From Guadua angustifolia (taxonomy: Eukaryota > Streptophyta > Magnoliopsida > Poales > Poaceae): DNA of 64,000 nt. The notes beneath the pieces are model-generated. The model did no database searches. It saw nothing but the letters and a program-made list of their open reading frames with translations, and was not told the DNA's origin. Both the position numbers and the translations under genes were made by a program. Positions within the stretch are counted from its first letter, which is position 1. The number at the start of each line of letters is the position of its first letter. Location: the NCBI GenBank assembly GCA_036346375.1, contig CM070514.1, positions 15,528,463 to 15,592,462 on the forward strand. The letters run 5' to 3'. Positions 11,594 through 22,125 of the stretch are shown here, piece by piece.

Positions 11594-12133
11594 TCTCGTC
11601 CTCGAGATTACGCCGCTTCATTGAAGAGGTAGGGGTATTCGGCTCGAAGATGATCCTCCCGCTCCCATGTGGCTTCATCAGGGGTGTGATTACTCCATTG
11701 GACCTTAAAGAATTTTATGGTGTGGTTTCGAGTAACACGCTCCCTCTCATCAAGAATACCAATGGGATGCTCCTTGTAAGATAGATCGGGTTGTAATTCG
11801 AGAATGTCCAACTCTGTGGCTTCGGTTGGGACACGAAGGCATTTCTTCAATTGAGATACATGGAAGACATCGTGTACATCGGCTAGCTTAAGGGGAAGCT
11901 CCAATTGATATGCCACCGCCTCGTCTTGCTATGACACGAAAGGTCCGATATAACGAGGGCTAGCTTTCCCTTCACATGAAACCTACGAACACCTTTCATT
12001 GGTGAGACTTTGAGATAGACGTGATCACCAACTTCAATTTGAGTTCACGGCGGCGATCAGCGTAGCTCTTTGATGAGGCTACGCGGTCCGCAACCGTTCA
12101 TGAATAAATCGAACTTGCTCTTCCGCTTCGTGA
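11594..12133 (-). pseudogene. Element A integrase C-terminus and chromodomain-like tail
   Basis: The last block (11608-11916) reads MAYQLELPLKLADVHDVFHV, LKKCLRVPTEATELD, VQWSNHTPDEATWE and AEYPYLFNEAA. This matches the tail of the related elements G and H. The 11917-12133 stretch should join it to integrase copy 2 but is broken by single-base losses relative to G (55065-55275). The tail corresponds to the GPY-type C-terminal integrase region plus a degenerate chromodomain that directs insertion to heterochromatin. Non-functional as written, though some breaks could be sequence errors. Confidence 0.8.
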
Positions 12134-13228
12134 CTAGGTCAGACCAAAGAGGGTCTCTCTCGCACTCGCACAGCTTAAGTGGAGTTCGCAAGATCTCCCA
12201 TAGAGAGCTTCGAATGGACTCATTTGGAGACTAGCTTGATAGCTATTGTTGTAGGAGAATTCTGCGAAAGGTAAGCATTTCTCCCAATTTTTGCCGTAAG
12301 TAAGGGCACAAGCTCTAAGCACATCCTCAAGTATTTGGTTCACTCGTTCAGCTTGTCCATCAGTCTGAGGATGATACGCAGTGCTAAAAGAGAGTTGAGT
12401 CCCCATGGCCTTGTGGAGGCATTGCCAAAAATGCGAGGTAAACTGGGTACCCCGATCTGAGACTATTCTTTTGGGAACACCATGAAGAGACACGATTCGA
12501 TAAAGATACAACTCAGCTAACTTGCTCACTATATCCGTCGTCTTGACAGGAAGAAAATGAGCCGTCTTCGTTAGTCGGTCAACGATTACCCATATGGAAT
12601 CAAAACCTTTCTGCGTCTTGGGCAACCCGGTGATGAAGTCCATACCAATCTCTTCCCACTTCCACATGGGAATGGGCAGTGGTTGAAGTGTGCTTGCTGC
12701 ACGCAAATGGTCGGCTTTCACCCGCTGACATACGTCGCACTCGGTGACATACCGGGCAATCTCTCGCTTCATCCGGGTCCACCAAAGTCTTGGCTTAAGA
12801 TCTTGGTACATTTTCGTACTCCCGGGATGAATAGAGAATGAGGAATTATGAGCCTCATCAAAGATTAGTGCCTTCAATTCCTTACAATTTGGCACCACTA
12901 GCCGTTTGCCGAACCACAAGACACCTTGTGAGTCCTCGGTAAAACAATTGGCCTTGCCTTGCTTGATGCGGGCTCGGATGAGTGCCATGCCCTTGTCTGT
13001 CTTTTGAGCCTCTTTGATTTGGTCCAAGAGGTTAGATTTGACTTCCATGACAGCAAGGGATCCTTCCTTAATCACTTCTATATTGAGCTTCCGAAACTCG
13101 GCGTACATGGCTTCCGATTCCGGTTCTACCGAAAGACGATTGCATTGAGATTTTCGGCTCAAAGCATCGGCAACAATATTGGCCTTTCCAGGATGATAAT
13201 GGAGTCCCATATCATAATCTTTGATCAA
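12134..13228 (-). CDS. Element A RNase H end plus integrase copy 2
   Basis: A 364-residue open frame. It begins in the RNase H/linker region (DYDMGLHYHPGKANIVADAL), continues through LLDQIKEAQKTDKGM, then the integrase zinc-binding region (DEAHNSSFSIHPG ... CDVCQ) and the catalytic core with the three acidic residues in MDFITGLP, VSDRGTQF and ERVNQILED. It ends at GRSC before a frameshift near 12190. Diagnostic residues MKRE and FITGLPK match element G and differ from integrase copy 1. This is the normally placed integrase, which would insert cDNA into the genome. Confidence 0.85.
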   Translation of the reverse strand: MIKDYDMGLHYHPGKANIVADALSRKSQCNRLSVEPESEAMYAEFRKLNIEVIKEGSLAVMEVKSNLLDQIKEAQKTDKGMALIRARIKQGKANCFTEDSQGVLWFGKRLVVPNCKELKALIFDEAHNSSFSIHPGSTKMYQDLKPRLWWTRMKREIARYVTECDVCQRVKADHLRAASTLQPLPIPMWKWEEIGMDFITGLPKTQKGFDSIWVIVDRLTKTAHFLPVKTTDIVSKLAELYLYRIVSLHGVPKRIVSDRGTQFTSHFWQCLHKAMGTQLSFSTAYHPQTDGQAERVNQILEDVLRACALTYGKNWEKCLPFAEFSYNNSYQASLQMSPFEALYGRSCELHLSCASARETLFGLT

Positions 13229-13517
13229 TTCAAGCCACCTCCTTTGCCTTAAGTTCAGATCGGCTTGAGTAAAGATATACTTCAGGCTCTTGTGATCGGT
13301 GTAGATTTCACAACGATTACCGATGAGGAAATGTCACCAGATTTTGAGAGCATGCACCACTGCTGCTAGCTCTAAATCATGGGTGGGATAATTTATCTCA
13401 TGAGGTCTCAATTGCCTTGATGCATACGCCACAACTCGCCGCCTTTGCATAAGTACACAACCCAGCCGAGGCGGATGCATCGCAATATATGTCGAAACCC
13501 TTGTGAATATCCGCAGA
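13229..13517 (-). pseudogene. Element A RNase H region (broken)
   Basis: The minus strand encodes remnants of the RNase H block equivalent to 56400-56700 of element G (DIYCDAS, VAYASRQL, YPTHDLELAAVV, WRHYLIGNRCEIYTDHKSL), but frameshifts and stops break it. RNase H normally removes the RNA strand during reverse transcription. It lies directly downstream of the RT frame, which ends at 13518. Confidence 0.72.
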
Positions 13518-15320
13518 CTAAGACAGTGTCAAGATGGTTAGTTTAACTTTCAACAATTGAAAGCTTGCCTCACACTTTGCTGACCATATGAACTTGTTCT
13601 CCTTCTTCAAAAGTTCGATCAGTGGCTTCGCGATTTTAGAGAAGTTCTCCACGAATCGGCGGTAATAACCCGCGAACCCGAGAAAACTTCGAACATCCGT
13701 GATGTTCTTCGGCTGCTCCCAATCAAGTACCGTCCGTATCTTGCTGGGGTCAACCACAACTCTGCCTTCCGATAGCACATGGCCCAAGAAGGCGGTCTCC
13801 TTTAGCCAGAATTCACACTTGCTGAATTTTGCATAGAGTTGGTGCTCTCGCAGCTTTTCTAAGACTTTCCGAAGGTGTACTTCATGCTCCTCTTCAGTCT
13901 TGGAGTAAATGAGGATATCATCAATGAAGATGATAGCGAACTTGTCGAGATACTCCATGAAAACTGAATTCATAAGGTTCATGAAGTATGCCGGTGCATT
14001 AGTCAATCCGAAAGACATGACGGTATACTCATATAGACCATAACGGGTGGAGAATGCTGTTTTTGGAATGTCTCTCGATCTGATCTTGATTTGGTGGTAG
14101 CCCAATCTCAAGTCAATCTTGGAGAAGATACAGGCTCCAGTCATTTGGTCGAACAAATCATCGATCCACGGAAGTGGATACTTGTTCTTGACCGTGACTT
14201 CATTCAATGGACGGTAATCAACACACATCCGCAAGCTATCATCCTTCTTCTTCACAAATAACGCCGGGCATCCCCAAGGTGAGGAGCTCGGTCGAATGAA
14301 GCCCTTCTCTTGCAGCTCCGTAAGTTGTTTCTTTAGCTCGATCAACTCATTTGGAGGCATACGGTAAGGTCGCTTGGATATCGGGGCCGTTCCGGGTAGA
14401 AGCTCAATGACGAACTCAACCTCCCGGTCAGGTGGCATCCCCGGCAACTCTTCCGAAAATACATCCGGGTAATCACATACCACAGGGATGTTACTCATTC
14501 CAAGAAATGGCTCACCCTTCAAGGCATAAAGGTGAGCATGATCTGGACTTGACGCAAACACGACTTGTTTGCCGCTTGCGTTGGTAAGGGAAATAGATCT
14601 GCTTGCACAACTGATACATCCTTGGTGCTTGGATAGCCAATCCATCCCAAGAATAACTTCAATTCCTTCTGTTTTAATTATTATCAAATCAGTTCTGCAA
14701 GATCTCCCATAGAGAGCTTCGAATGGACTCATTTGGAGACTAGCTTGATAGCTATTGTTGTAGGAGAATTCTGCGAAAGGTAAGCATTTCTCCCAATTCT
14801 TGCCATAAGTAAGGGCACAAGCTCTAAGCATATCCTCAAGAATTTGGTTCACCCGTTCAGTTTGTCCATCAGTCTGCGGATGATAAGCGGTGCTGAAGGA
14901 GAGTTGGGTCCCCATGGCTTTGTGGAGGCATTGCCAAAAATGCGAGGTAAACTGGGTACCTCGATCTGAGACAATCCTTTTGGGAATACCATGAAGAGAC
15001 ACAATTCGATGAAGATATAACTCAGCTAACTTGCTCACTGTATCCGTCGTCTTGACAGGAAGAAAATGAGCAGTCTTCGTCAATCGGTCAACAATTACCC
15101 ATATGGAATCAAAACCCTTTTGCGTCTTGGGCAACCTAGTGATGAAATCCATACTAATCTCTTCCCACTTCCACATGGGAATGGGCAGTGGTTGAAGTGT
15201 GCCTGCTGCACGCAAATGGTCGGCTTTCACCCGCTGACATACGTCGCACTCGGCGACATACCGGGCAATCTCTCGCCTCATCCGAGTCCACCAAAGTCTT
15301 GGCTTAAGATCTTGGTACAT
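13518..15320 (-). CDS. Element A integrase copy 1 fused in frame to protease end and reverse transcriptase
   Basis: A 600-residue open frame with an abnormal order. Residues 1 to about 209 are integrase (zinc-binding Cys pair in CDVCQ, acidic residues in MDFITRLP, VSDRGTQF, TERVNQILED, ending GRSCRT). Without a break it continues as DLIIIKTEGIEVILGMDWL, the end of the protease region, then RT (PPNELIELKKQL, SSSPWGCPALFV, MCVDYRPLN, YHQIKIR, active site FIDD, LGHVLSEG, RSFLGFAGYYRRF). It ends in LTILTLS and a stop at the start of RNase H. The DNA junction is near 14692. The integrase part begins before the first Met, at about 15388, where it abuts protease. Diagnostic residues MRRE and FITRLPK differ from copy 2 and match element H. 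Confidence 0.9.
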   Translation of the reverse strand: MYQDLKPRLWWTRMRREIARYVAECDVCQRVKADHLRAAGTLQPLPIPMWKWEEISMDFITRLPKTQKGFDSIWVIVDRLTKTAHFLPVKTTDTVSKLAELYLHRIVSLHGIPKRIVSDRGTQFTSHFWQCLHKAMGTQLSFSTAYHPQTDGQTERVNQILEDMLRACALTYGKNWEKCLPFAEFSYNNSYQASLQMSPFEALYGRSCRTDLIIIKTEGIEVILGMDWLSKHQGCISCASRSISLTNASGKQVVFASSPDHAHLYALKGEPFLGMSNIPVVCDYPDVFSEELPGMPPDREVEFVIELLPGTAPISKRPYRMPPNELIELKKQLTELQEKGFIRPSSSPWGCPALFVKKKDDSLRMCVDYRPLNEVTVKNKYPLPWIDDLFDQMTGACIFSKIDLRLGYHQIKIRSRDIPKTAFSTRYGLYEYTVMSFGLTNAPAYFMNLMNSVFMEYLDKFAIIFIDDILIYSKTEEEHEVHLRKVLEKLREHQLYAKFSKCEFWLKETAFLGHVLSEGRVVVDPSKIRTVLDWEQPKNITDVRSFLGFAGYYRRFVENFSKIAKPLIELLKKENKFIWSAKCEASFQLLKVKLTILTLS

Positions 15321-15390
15321 TTTCGTACTCCCGGGATGAATAGAGAATGAGGAATTATGAGCTTCATCAAGGATTAGTGCCTTTAATTCT
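14692..15390 (-). other. Duplicated integrase segment inserted between protease and RT (element A)
   Basis: About 698 bp equivalent to the integrase interval KELKALI...GRSCRT of copy 2 (roughly 12189-12886). It replaces about 40-45 bp of protease sequence present in element G (IEVNGG...FLA). The outer junction sits in CTTTAATTCTTTACTTCC (near 15381-15398); the inner junction in AAATCAGTTCTGCAAG (near 14687-14702). Both edges show short microhomology to the two parent sequences. Confidence 0.88.
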
Positions 15391-16779
15391 TTACTTCCCG
15401 GCAGACTCGATCGGTCCTTAATTCCGATCCCGGTGTTTTAATGAGAAGTGGTGGATGCATAAGTTGTATAGGGAACTCATGATGCATAGCAAACTTCTCT
15501 TTAATAAATGAATGAGATGCTCCGGAATCAAATAATACGGTAGTCGGGTGTGAGTTGACGGAAAGCGTACCCAACACGTGGTTGATACGACCACGTGGTG
15601 GGGTTGGCGCGGTTCTTGGAGGCGTTGGTCGAGGTGGAGGTGCTGCTGCCCCCGGTGCAATAGTGGGTCGAATCCCCGACATTGCTTGGTTCTTTTGTGG
15701 GCATTGACGCGCAAAGTGCCCCGGTTGTTTGCACTGGAAGCAAACAAGAATTGGGCGAGCTTGAGTGTTGGCCCCTTGCTGATTTCCACCTACAGTTGGT
15801 GGGAGACTTGACTGCGGTGGGTGAGCAATGAATGTTGGAGGCCTCGGCGGTGCCAGAGCTTGATAGCTTGGAAATGAGGGGCGCACCATGCGCGGTGGCT
15901 GCAAGTGGATGCTTGCTGAATTTTGTGCAACTCGCTTGCGCTTGCGCAAATCCTCCAATTTTCCCCACTTCTCTTCCACCACTATGGCCTTGTGGACCAA
16001 GTGCTGGAAATTTCGGAAGTCGTGAGTAGCGAGCTCTAGCTGCAACTCCTCTGAAAGTCCCTCCATGAAGCGCTCTTGCTTGCGCTCATCGGTGGAGACT
16101 TCGTTCGGGGCATAACGAGCCAAATAGTTGAACTCGTGAAGATAATCCATGATGGTCTTGCCACCTTGCTTCAATGCGAGAAATTCACGTTTCTTCCTTG
16201 CCATAACGCCTGCTGAACATGAGCCTCATGAAAGCCGCCAAACTCCGCCCAAGTGATGACATGATCGGCGGGCTGCATGGCAGTAAAGCTGTCCCACCAT
16301 GCGCACGCCGCACCATCAAGCTGATGTGAAGCGAAGAGGACCTTTTCATGGTCCTGGCATTGAGCGATGGCCAGCTTGCGCTCGATAGTCCGAAGCCAAT
16401 CATCGGCCTCGAGTGGATCCGCCGCTCGAGAGAACGTTGGCGGCTTCGTGCGAAGAAACTCGCCGAGTCCGCTGGCAGCGTGATGTCCTGCCCCCTCAAC
16501 TCCTCGAAAAGGGGCTGGGGCATAGGCCGTGTTACGGGAGATCTGCTGCAGGATCAAAGTTTGATCTTGGCGGTTTTGCTCAATCAGAGCGAGGACTTGA
16601 GCCATCGTCGGAGGGGGTGGAAGCTCCTCCTCCGCACGAGGGTGGTGCTGATTTTGGCGATGCGAGGACTCCGGATGGTCAGGAGTGACCCCCTGAGGTG
16701 GATCCTCAGTTGCTTGGGAGCCGGTGGATTGCGGCCTCGCCTCATGCTGAGCTTGGGAACGAGTGGTGACTCCCGCCAT
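15383..16779 (-). pseudogene. Element A gag and protease
   Basis: Gag begins MAGVTTRSQAQ at 16779. It has a Pro/Gln-rich N-terminus, the retrotransposon gag core (PPTFSRAADPLEADDWL, KVLFASHQLDGAACAWWD) and then, after a frameshift near 16190, KKREFLALKQGG, YLARYAPNEV and RFMEGL. A CCHC zinc knuckle follows (CFQCKQPGHFARQC), then the aspartic protease active site LFDSGASHSF. The protease frame runs to CREVKN and a stop created by the integrase insertion. Gag packages RNA and the protease matures the particle. The usual FLADLIII block follows only after the inserted integrase. Confidence 0.88.
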
Positions 16780-17363
16780 CTTTTGCCAAAGCCGAATTAG
16801 CAACTAGCAGCAGAAGAGCCACAACCACGCCGAACTAGAATATTTGGACAGCGAGTAACACAATTTAAATTCTACATGTATGCAGCAAGAAAACATGCAC
16901 CAAATCCAAAAGACATCAAAACAAGAAGGTGCTCAAGCCACAACATCAACCATAAAAGCAAATAACAAGGTTCCGATACATTGACACAAGTTCACAACCC
17001 GTAGGTCAAAAGCGATAACTAGGGGTGACAAGTCCAAACATAAGAGCTAGCATAGGTTCATAAGGTAGCCTATTACATCAATTAAATCAGTTCAGCTCAT
17101 CTCTACTTGCCCTCCAGGATGAGCTTGATCAGGACAACTCAAATGTCCCTATGGAAACCATGGGGAAACACATCCAAAAGATGGTATCCTGGGGATACGG
17201 TGTCTTCTGGGTCCAAGGGGTTAGTGAGACGCTGCGGTGATCCTATATAGAATCTAGGTACCCCCGGAGATTCCTGGACACGCCGACGCATCACATTTCC
17301 TGAGTTGATGCGCGCGTTGTTGCGCACAACGTCTTGGGTCTCTATCCCCGGCACATGTGGAAA
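16780..17363 (-). other. Element A spacer between leader ORF and gag
   Basis: About 580 bp without a convincing ORF. Parts of it (16840-17040) are matched by H at about 62018-62190, which shows that this spacer belongs to the family and helps place the deletions in H. Confidence 0.6.
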
Positions 17364-17951
17364 CTAAAAGGCGGGTGGGGCTACATCGTGTGGCGGCGTG
17401 GAGTTGCGCCCATATAGTATGTCCCGTGGCACCAAATTAACTTGGATGAATTGGTGGAGGTGCCCTTGTGCCGCGTGAAGACGGGCACGAGTCTCCCATA
17501 GCTCATGGACAATGCAACGATTAGCCCGGTCCAAGGCACGGACCAAGCCCGACAACTGCCGAATAGAAGAGTCTTCTCCCATCTTGATTTCAGCAACACT
17601 GTTGACCTCATCTGTCAGTCCTCGTTGTGGGAAATACTGATACGGAGGTAAAGTCAACTCCCACAAGTCATGGCGAAGATGGCACATGGCAACATACGCC
17701 ACCTCTTGGATAGCCATTCCTACGGACGTCCCCCTCGCTCGGAAGTGATAGGGGATGCTCCCCGTCACCATCCTAGCGAGGATGTGAACCGTGGCAGTGT
17801 AGGTCTTCAATCCGGGTCCTATGGCACGACCATAAACCGCGTACTCTGGTGCATATGGGAAATTAGCTCTCCACAGCATATCCCTCAGGAGGGAAGGATA
17901 GCCCTCCACATCTTCAGCGCGAGTGACTAAAACCAATGGCCCAAAACTCAT
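17364..17951 (-). CDS. Extra leader ORF of element A, unknown function
   Basis: An intact 195-residue frame between the primer-binding site and gag, on the same strand. It begins MSFGPLVLVTRAEDVEGYPS and ends PPHDVAPPAF. It has no recognised retroviral domain, zinc finger or membrane segment. The second half (LSGLVRALDRANRCI, ETRARLHAAQGHL) is likely helical. The ATG context and first eleven codons survive in element H near 61977, where the rest is deleted, so the ORF is an ancestral part of the family. Extra ORFs upstream of gag are known in some large plant gypsy elements; whether this one relates to any of them I cannot say. Confidence 0.7.
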   Translation of the reverse strand: MSFGPLVLVTRAEDVEGYPSLLRDMLWRANFPYAPEYAVYGRAIGPGLKTYTATVHILARMVTGSIPYHFRARGTSVGMAIQEVAYVAMCHLRHDLWELTLPPYQYFPQRGLTDEVNSVAEIKMGEDSSIRQLSGLVRALDRANRCIVHELWETRARLHAAQGHLHQFIQVNLVPRDILYGRNSTPPHDVAPPAF

Positions 17952-18158
17952 CTGTCACGTTGAAAAGGATGAGAAGGGTTAGAAACTCACTTGCATAACC
18001 AAATGAACATAAGGATAAGATATAGAACTAAGAGGGGTAAGAAATAAAGGAATTACACAATGTTATCAGTTCTGAAATTACTTCATAGCAAAATATTTTT
18101 TGACTCAAAACATCTTCTAACTAGTCGTAGCATGGCCGTTCTAACCTACAGTCAGTAT

Positions 18159-18171
18159 GGCTCTGATACAA
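18159..18171 (-). other. Primer-binding site of element A
   Basis: The plus strand GGCTCTGATACAA is the complement of TTGTATCAGAGCC, one base from the standard plant tRNA-iMet site TGGTATCAGAGC. It lies next to the 5' LTR end. Confidence 0.85.
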
Positions 18172-20041
18172 AGCACTGGGGAACCGCCCCCGGGACTCCA
18201 CCGATTCACCCAAATGCACGACACATCTCAAGTGAATCAAGGAACCTCGGGCGTTCATGATTATACCGTGTTGGTCCTGGATAGTTCGCCAACACGAGCA
18301 TTCTCATCCAACAATTGACATCACAACACATACATAATTATCGGAAGCGTAAATATCATTACATTCCAAAAGTAGGACTGCTGTCCATAACGACATATTT
18401 AAAGTTATTACATCAAGTAGCAGCGGAAAACATAAGATAAACAACAAAAGGGCCAGCATGGCATGCCCCCAAAACCCTCAGGCAACCAACTGGGGCAAGA
18501 ACGGCGACTACACGCTATAACTGTCGAAATCTGCCTGGTAAAAGTCACCGGGTAGTGCCTCATCCTCACCTGCAGCAAGTGGACAATCCGATTGAGTACA
18601 AAGAGTGTACTCGCACATTAATATACATTGCATGTTGATTTCTAGCTACATGTGGTTGCTACATCAAAGAAGGCAAAATGGCAATTTCAGCATAAAGCAA
18701 TATTTGGGATAATTCATAAGCATGTATAGATTGAAAAGAATTTCATTTAGTAAACATTTGTAAAATCTAATACATAATATAACATCATCATAATCACATT
18801 CATATCATGCCTTCAAGCATTCTCCGAACCATGAGTTCCATCGCTCATGTTCGACTACACACACAAGTACTCCAATACTTGTGTCTCTTTTCCCATTCCC
18901 ATCCCATTCTTACCAAGTCCTTAATACTCGCCCAGTGACTGACAATTTAAGAGATCGTCCTTAACCATGGACGCGGCTATTCGAATAGTTTAAACTCTGC
19001 AGAGGTACGACTTTACCCACATGAGACGTCACACTCGTGAGCCAAGCTATTAACACATTTCCTTAGATGTGTCGGCCGAGGTGAACGTGACAAAGCATTT
19101 TCCAGTATGCATGGTAGTGCGTATAAACCACCCGGATGACTGTGACCCTTGATCCCGCGTGCCCAGTGCCCGGTGTGTGTGGATCAAGGAGCACACCCGT
19201 TGTTGGACATCCCCAACTCAACAAAGTTCGAGGGACTCCGAGGACGCTTCTCGACGCTCCACTAAGCTCGAGAAGTTCCGGTGGACATTCCTTAACACTC
19301 TGCAAAGCTTAAGGAATTCCGAGTGCACATGGTTTACACACCCTAGTCATACACAAGTACTTGGTTACGCCGGTCCCATAAACGGCGTGTGGTTCGCACG
19401 ATAGTTACTCAAAAAGACATCACCAGGATTCAATCCTTAAGGTCCTTAGCCAACATCTCTAATCATTGAACATCATTTGAAACCATCATCATCATTATAA
19501 TTCTCAATCATGGCTACCAATGGACTAAGTCCATCTATCGCGGTTTCTAACGATATTCTAAGCATGGCTAAGCAATTCGTACGAACCCATATACAATAAT
19601 AATAAACCAACCACCTAGGGCGACAATGGAACATGGAAAGAACATGATAAGGGAATAACATCACAATATGGTAATAGCTAAGATTTCTACCCAATCATAA
19701 TTGTAGTTGAAAGTAAGCATGCAATTGATAAAATAATTCCAAAAATGTAAATTTCAAATAGTAGGAGCAATCATGGTCAAGGAGTAAGGTAGTGCCTTGC
19801 TGCTCGTTCTTGACTTCGAAAACGTAGTCGTACTCGGGAGTGCCCTCCGAAGCGTCAACACCTAGCGAGAAAATCCAAATCCATAAACACCAAATCGAGA
19901 ATCCAAAGATGCACATGATTAAAAGATGTATGGATGCTCATGATGCACAATACTGAGTATAATATGAAAATACCAATTTAGTTTTGTGAATTTTGGACTT
20001 GAATGTCAAAAATTCATGTTTTAGAGGTATTTTATTAAATT

Positions 20042-20265
20042 ATGTCCAGAGTATCCGGACATTTACCCCGGAGTGTCCGGGCTGACCCTCTCGGTCTCAT
20101 GAATTCTACCCTATCCGGAGTATCCGGATTAAATCCTCGGAGTATCCGGGCTGACCCCCTCGGTGTGATGAGTTCTGGCATATCCGGACTATCCGGATTA
20201 AATCTCCGGACTATCCGGATTAGAACCTCGGACTATCCGGATTAACTATCCGGAGTATCCGGGCT
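20042..20265. repeat. TATCCGGA-rich tandem repeat in 5' LTR of A
   Basis: Same organisation and length as 10309-10530, with a few substitutions (for example TTAACTATCCGGAG where the other copy has TTAAGTATCCAAG). Confidence 0.82.
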
Positions 20266-20857
20266 GACAGGTCTGTTTCAAAACGGCTATTTTGCTATTG
20301 ACTTCTAAACTTCATAGAAATGCACTAGGGCTTAAAAGGGTGGACTAGGGTGGGATCTTACCACTATGGGGTTACTTTTGCACGTGGTGACGGTTGGTTT
20401 CGGCGAGGGAACGACGAAGAATGTCACCACACCGGTCTTCGTGGTTCACCTACTCCTAGCTCGAGTAGCCGACAATGCCCTCACTTGCTCGTGCTTGCAA
20501 CCACAACTAGCCCTCCTCCTCAAGCTTCTTTGCGACATGCGCGACCCGATTCAAGTTGTGATGATGGATTCCATGGAGAAGAAAGAAATGAGTCTCAAGG
20601 AGCAAAATTTTAGAACATGGAAAAGATGAAATCGATTACCACTCACCCAAAACCTGGTTCCTCAAGAATCCATTTGGATGGATTCGAAGCTCTTGATCTT
20701 GGCTACAAGATGGTGTAACATGCACAAGCTCAAACCTTAATCTTGTGAGGATTTGAGAGGAAGAAATGGCAATGGGTTGGAGAGGTGTGTTTGCTGTTTT
20801 TCCTGGTTGGAGATGAACAAATGAGCAGTATGGGAGGAGAAAACAATGTGTGGAGCC

Positions 20858-20865
20858 TTATATAT
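20858..20865 (-). promoter_or_regulatory. Putative TATA box of the A 5' LTR
   Basis: The minus strand reads CAGCCATATATAAGGCTCC. It is conserved as a TATA-like element in all A-family LTRs here (11124, 51552, 54275, 59140 regions), consistent with the LTR core promoter. Confidence 0.6.
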
Positions 20866-21307
20866 GGCTGCCCACTCTTGCCTTACATGTGGGGCTAGGT
20901 CCCACATGTCATAGGGTGGGTAAAAGAGTGGGTATGAGTGGTTTGAGTGAGAAAAGTCATGGAGAGTATGTGCAGCCACAATTTCCTATGCAATGGTAGG
21001 TCCCATGTGTGATAGACTAGCTAGGTGGGTGGGTAGAGGTGAGTAAAGTGAGAAATGGCAGGTTAGGTGTGTGCAGCCTACTCCTCTCTCTCTTGTGAAC
21101 ATGGCCCACATGTCATTGACTAAGGCAATATAACATGTGTGCAGTTTGGAAAAAAAATGATTTTCAGGATTTGGTTGCTCCCTTTTTATGCAAGAGGAAG
21201 GTCCTAACACTTGTATGATTATAGTTAAGTGAGGACGCAATGGTATTATGGAAGACGTTAACATGACAAGCCTTACTTACCATATTGACGAAAATTGGGC
21301 TGTTACA

Positions 21308-21312
21308 CACTT
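21308..21312. other. Target site duplication of element A, right
   Basis: CACTT immediately follows the TGTTACA terminus of the 5' LTR and matches 8442-8446. Confidence 0.92.
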
Positions 21313-22125
21313 CTTCAATTGCGATATGTGGAAGACATCATGGACCATTGCTAGAGCGGGAGGAAGCTCCAATTGATATGCCACTTGACCACGTCTTGCA
21401 AGGATTCGGAAAGGTCCTATGTATCGAGGTGCCAATTTTCCCTTAACCCCGAAACGACGGGTGCCCCAGAGGGAAGATACCTTCAGATAGACATAATCAC
21501 CAATGCTGAAAGAGAGAGGTCTTCTACGACGATCAGCATAGCTCTTTTGCTATGATTGTGCTACCTTCAAATTTCCTTGTATGGTCTTCACCTTCTCTTC
21601 TGCCGTCATGACCAGTTCAGGTCCAAAGAATGGACGTTCTCCACTCTCAGACCAGTTCAGGGGAGTCCGACAGCTACGACCATAGAGTGCTTCGAAAGGA
21701 GACATTTTGATGCTAGTTTGGTAGCTGTTGTTGTAAGCAAACTCAGCATATGGAAGACATTCATCCCATTTCTTCCCATAAGATAGAACACAAGCCCTCA
21801 ACATGTCCTCAAGGATTTGATTGACCCTCTCGGTCTGGTCGCTAGTTTGCGGATGATATGCTGAGGTGTGAAGCAGCTTGGTGCCCAATGCCTTGTGCAG
21901 ACTTCTCCTGAATCGAGAAACAAACTGAGAGCCTCGATCTGAAACTATCCACCTTGGTACTCCATGAAGACATACAATCCGAGATATGTACAACTCCGCA
22001 TACTTCTTGGCTAGATAAGTGGTGCGAACGGCTAGAAAATGTGTGGACTTCATCAACCGGTCGACTATAACCCATATCGAGTCGTGACCCGAAGAAGTCG
22101 TTGGCAGGCCGGTGATGAAATCCAT
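21313..22125 (-). pseudogene. Element B integrase core and C-terminus
   Basis: 21550-22125 is open and reads MDFITGLPTTSSGHDSIWV, VSDRGSQFVSRF, AYHPQTSDQTERVNQ and MSPFEALYGRSCRTPLN, carrying the D, D and E catalytic residues. Below 21550 the frame degrades (stops and shifts) until the CACTT site where A inserted; the reading continues at 8446. The sequence is clearly diverged from A and G (for example VRTTYLAKKYAEL), so B is a separate family of the same lineage. Confidence 0.85.

Larger units (their letters stand above)
8447..21307 (-). mobile_element. Element A: Tekay-like Ty3-gypsy retrotransposon with two integrases
   Basis: A 12.86 kb element on the minus strand bounded by two LTRs of about 3.13 kb and a perfect CACTT duplication. 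Order in the sense direction: 5' LTR, tRNA-Met primer-binding site, leader ORF, gag, protease, integrase copy 1, RT, RNase H, integrase copy 2, chromodomain-like tail, polypurine tract, 3' LTR. The extra integrase between protease and RT is abnormal. The LTRs differ at scattered bases, so the insertion is not brand new. It landed in the pol of element B. Confidence 0.92.
18175..21307 (-). repeat. 5' LTR of element A
   Basis: About 3133 bp, ending at TGTTACA (21307). The internal-side terminus is mutated: ACTGGGGAACC replaces TGTGGGGAACC. High identity to 8447-11573. It contains the TCCGGA array (20042-20265) and the promoter TATA element, and it drives transcription of A leftwards. Confidence 0.9.
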
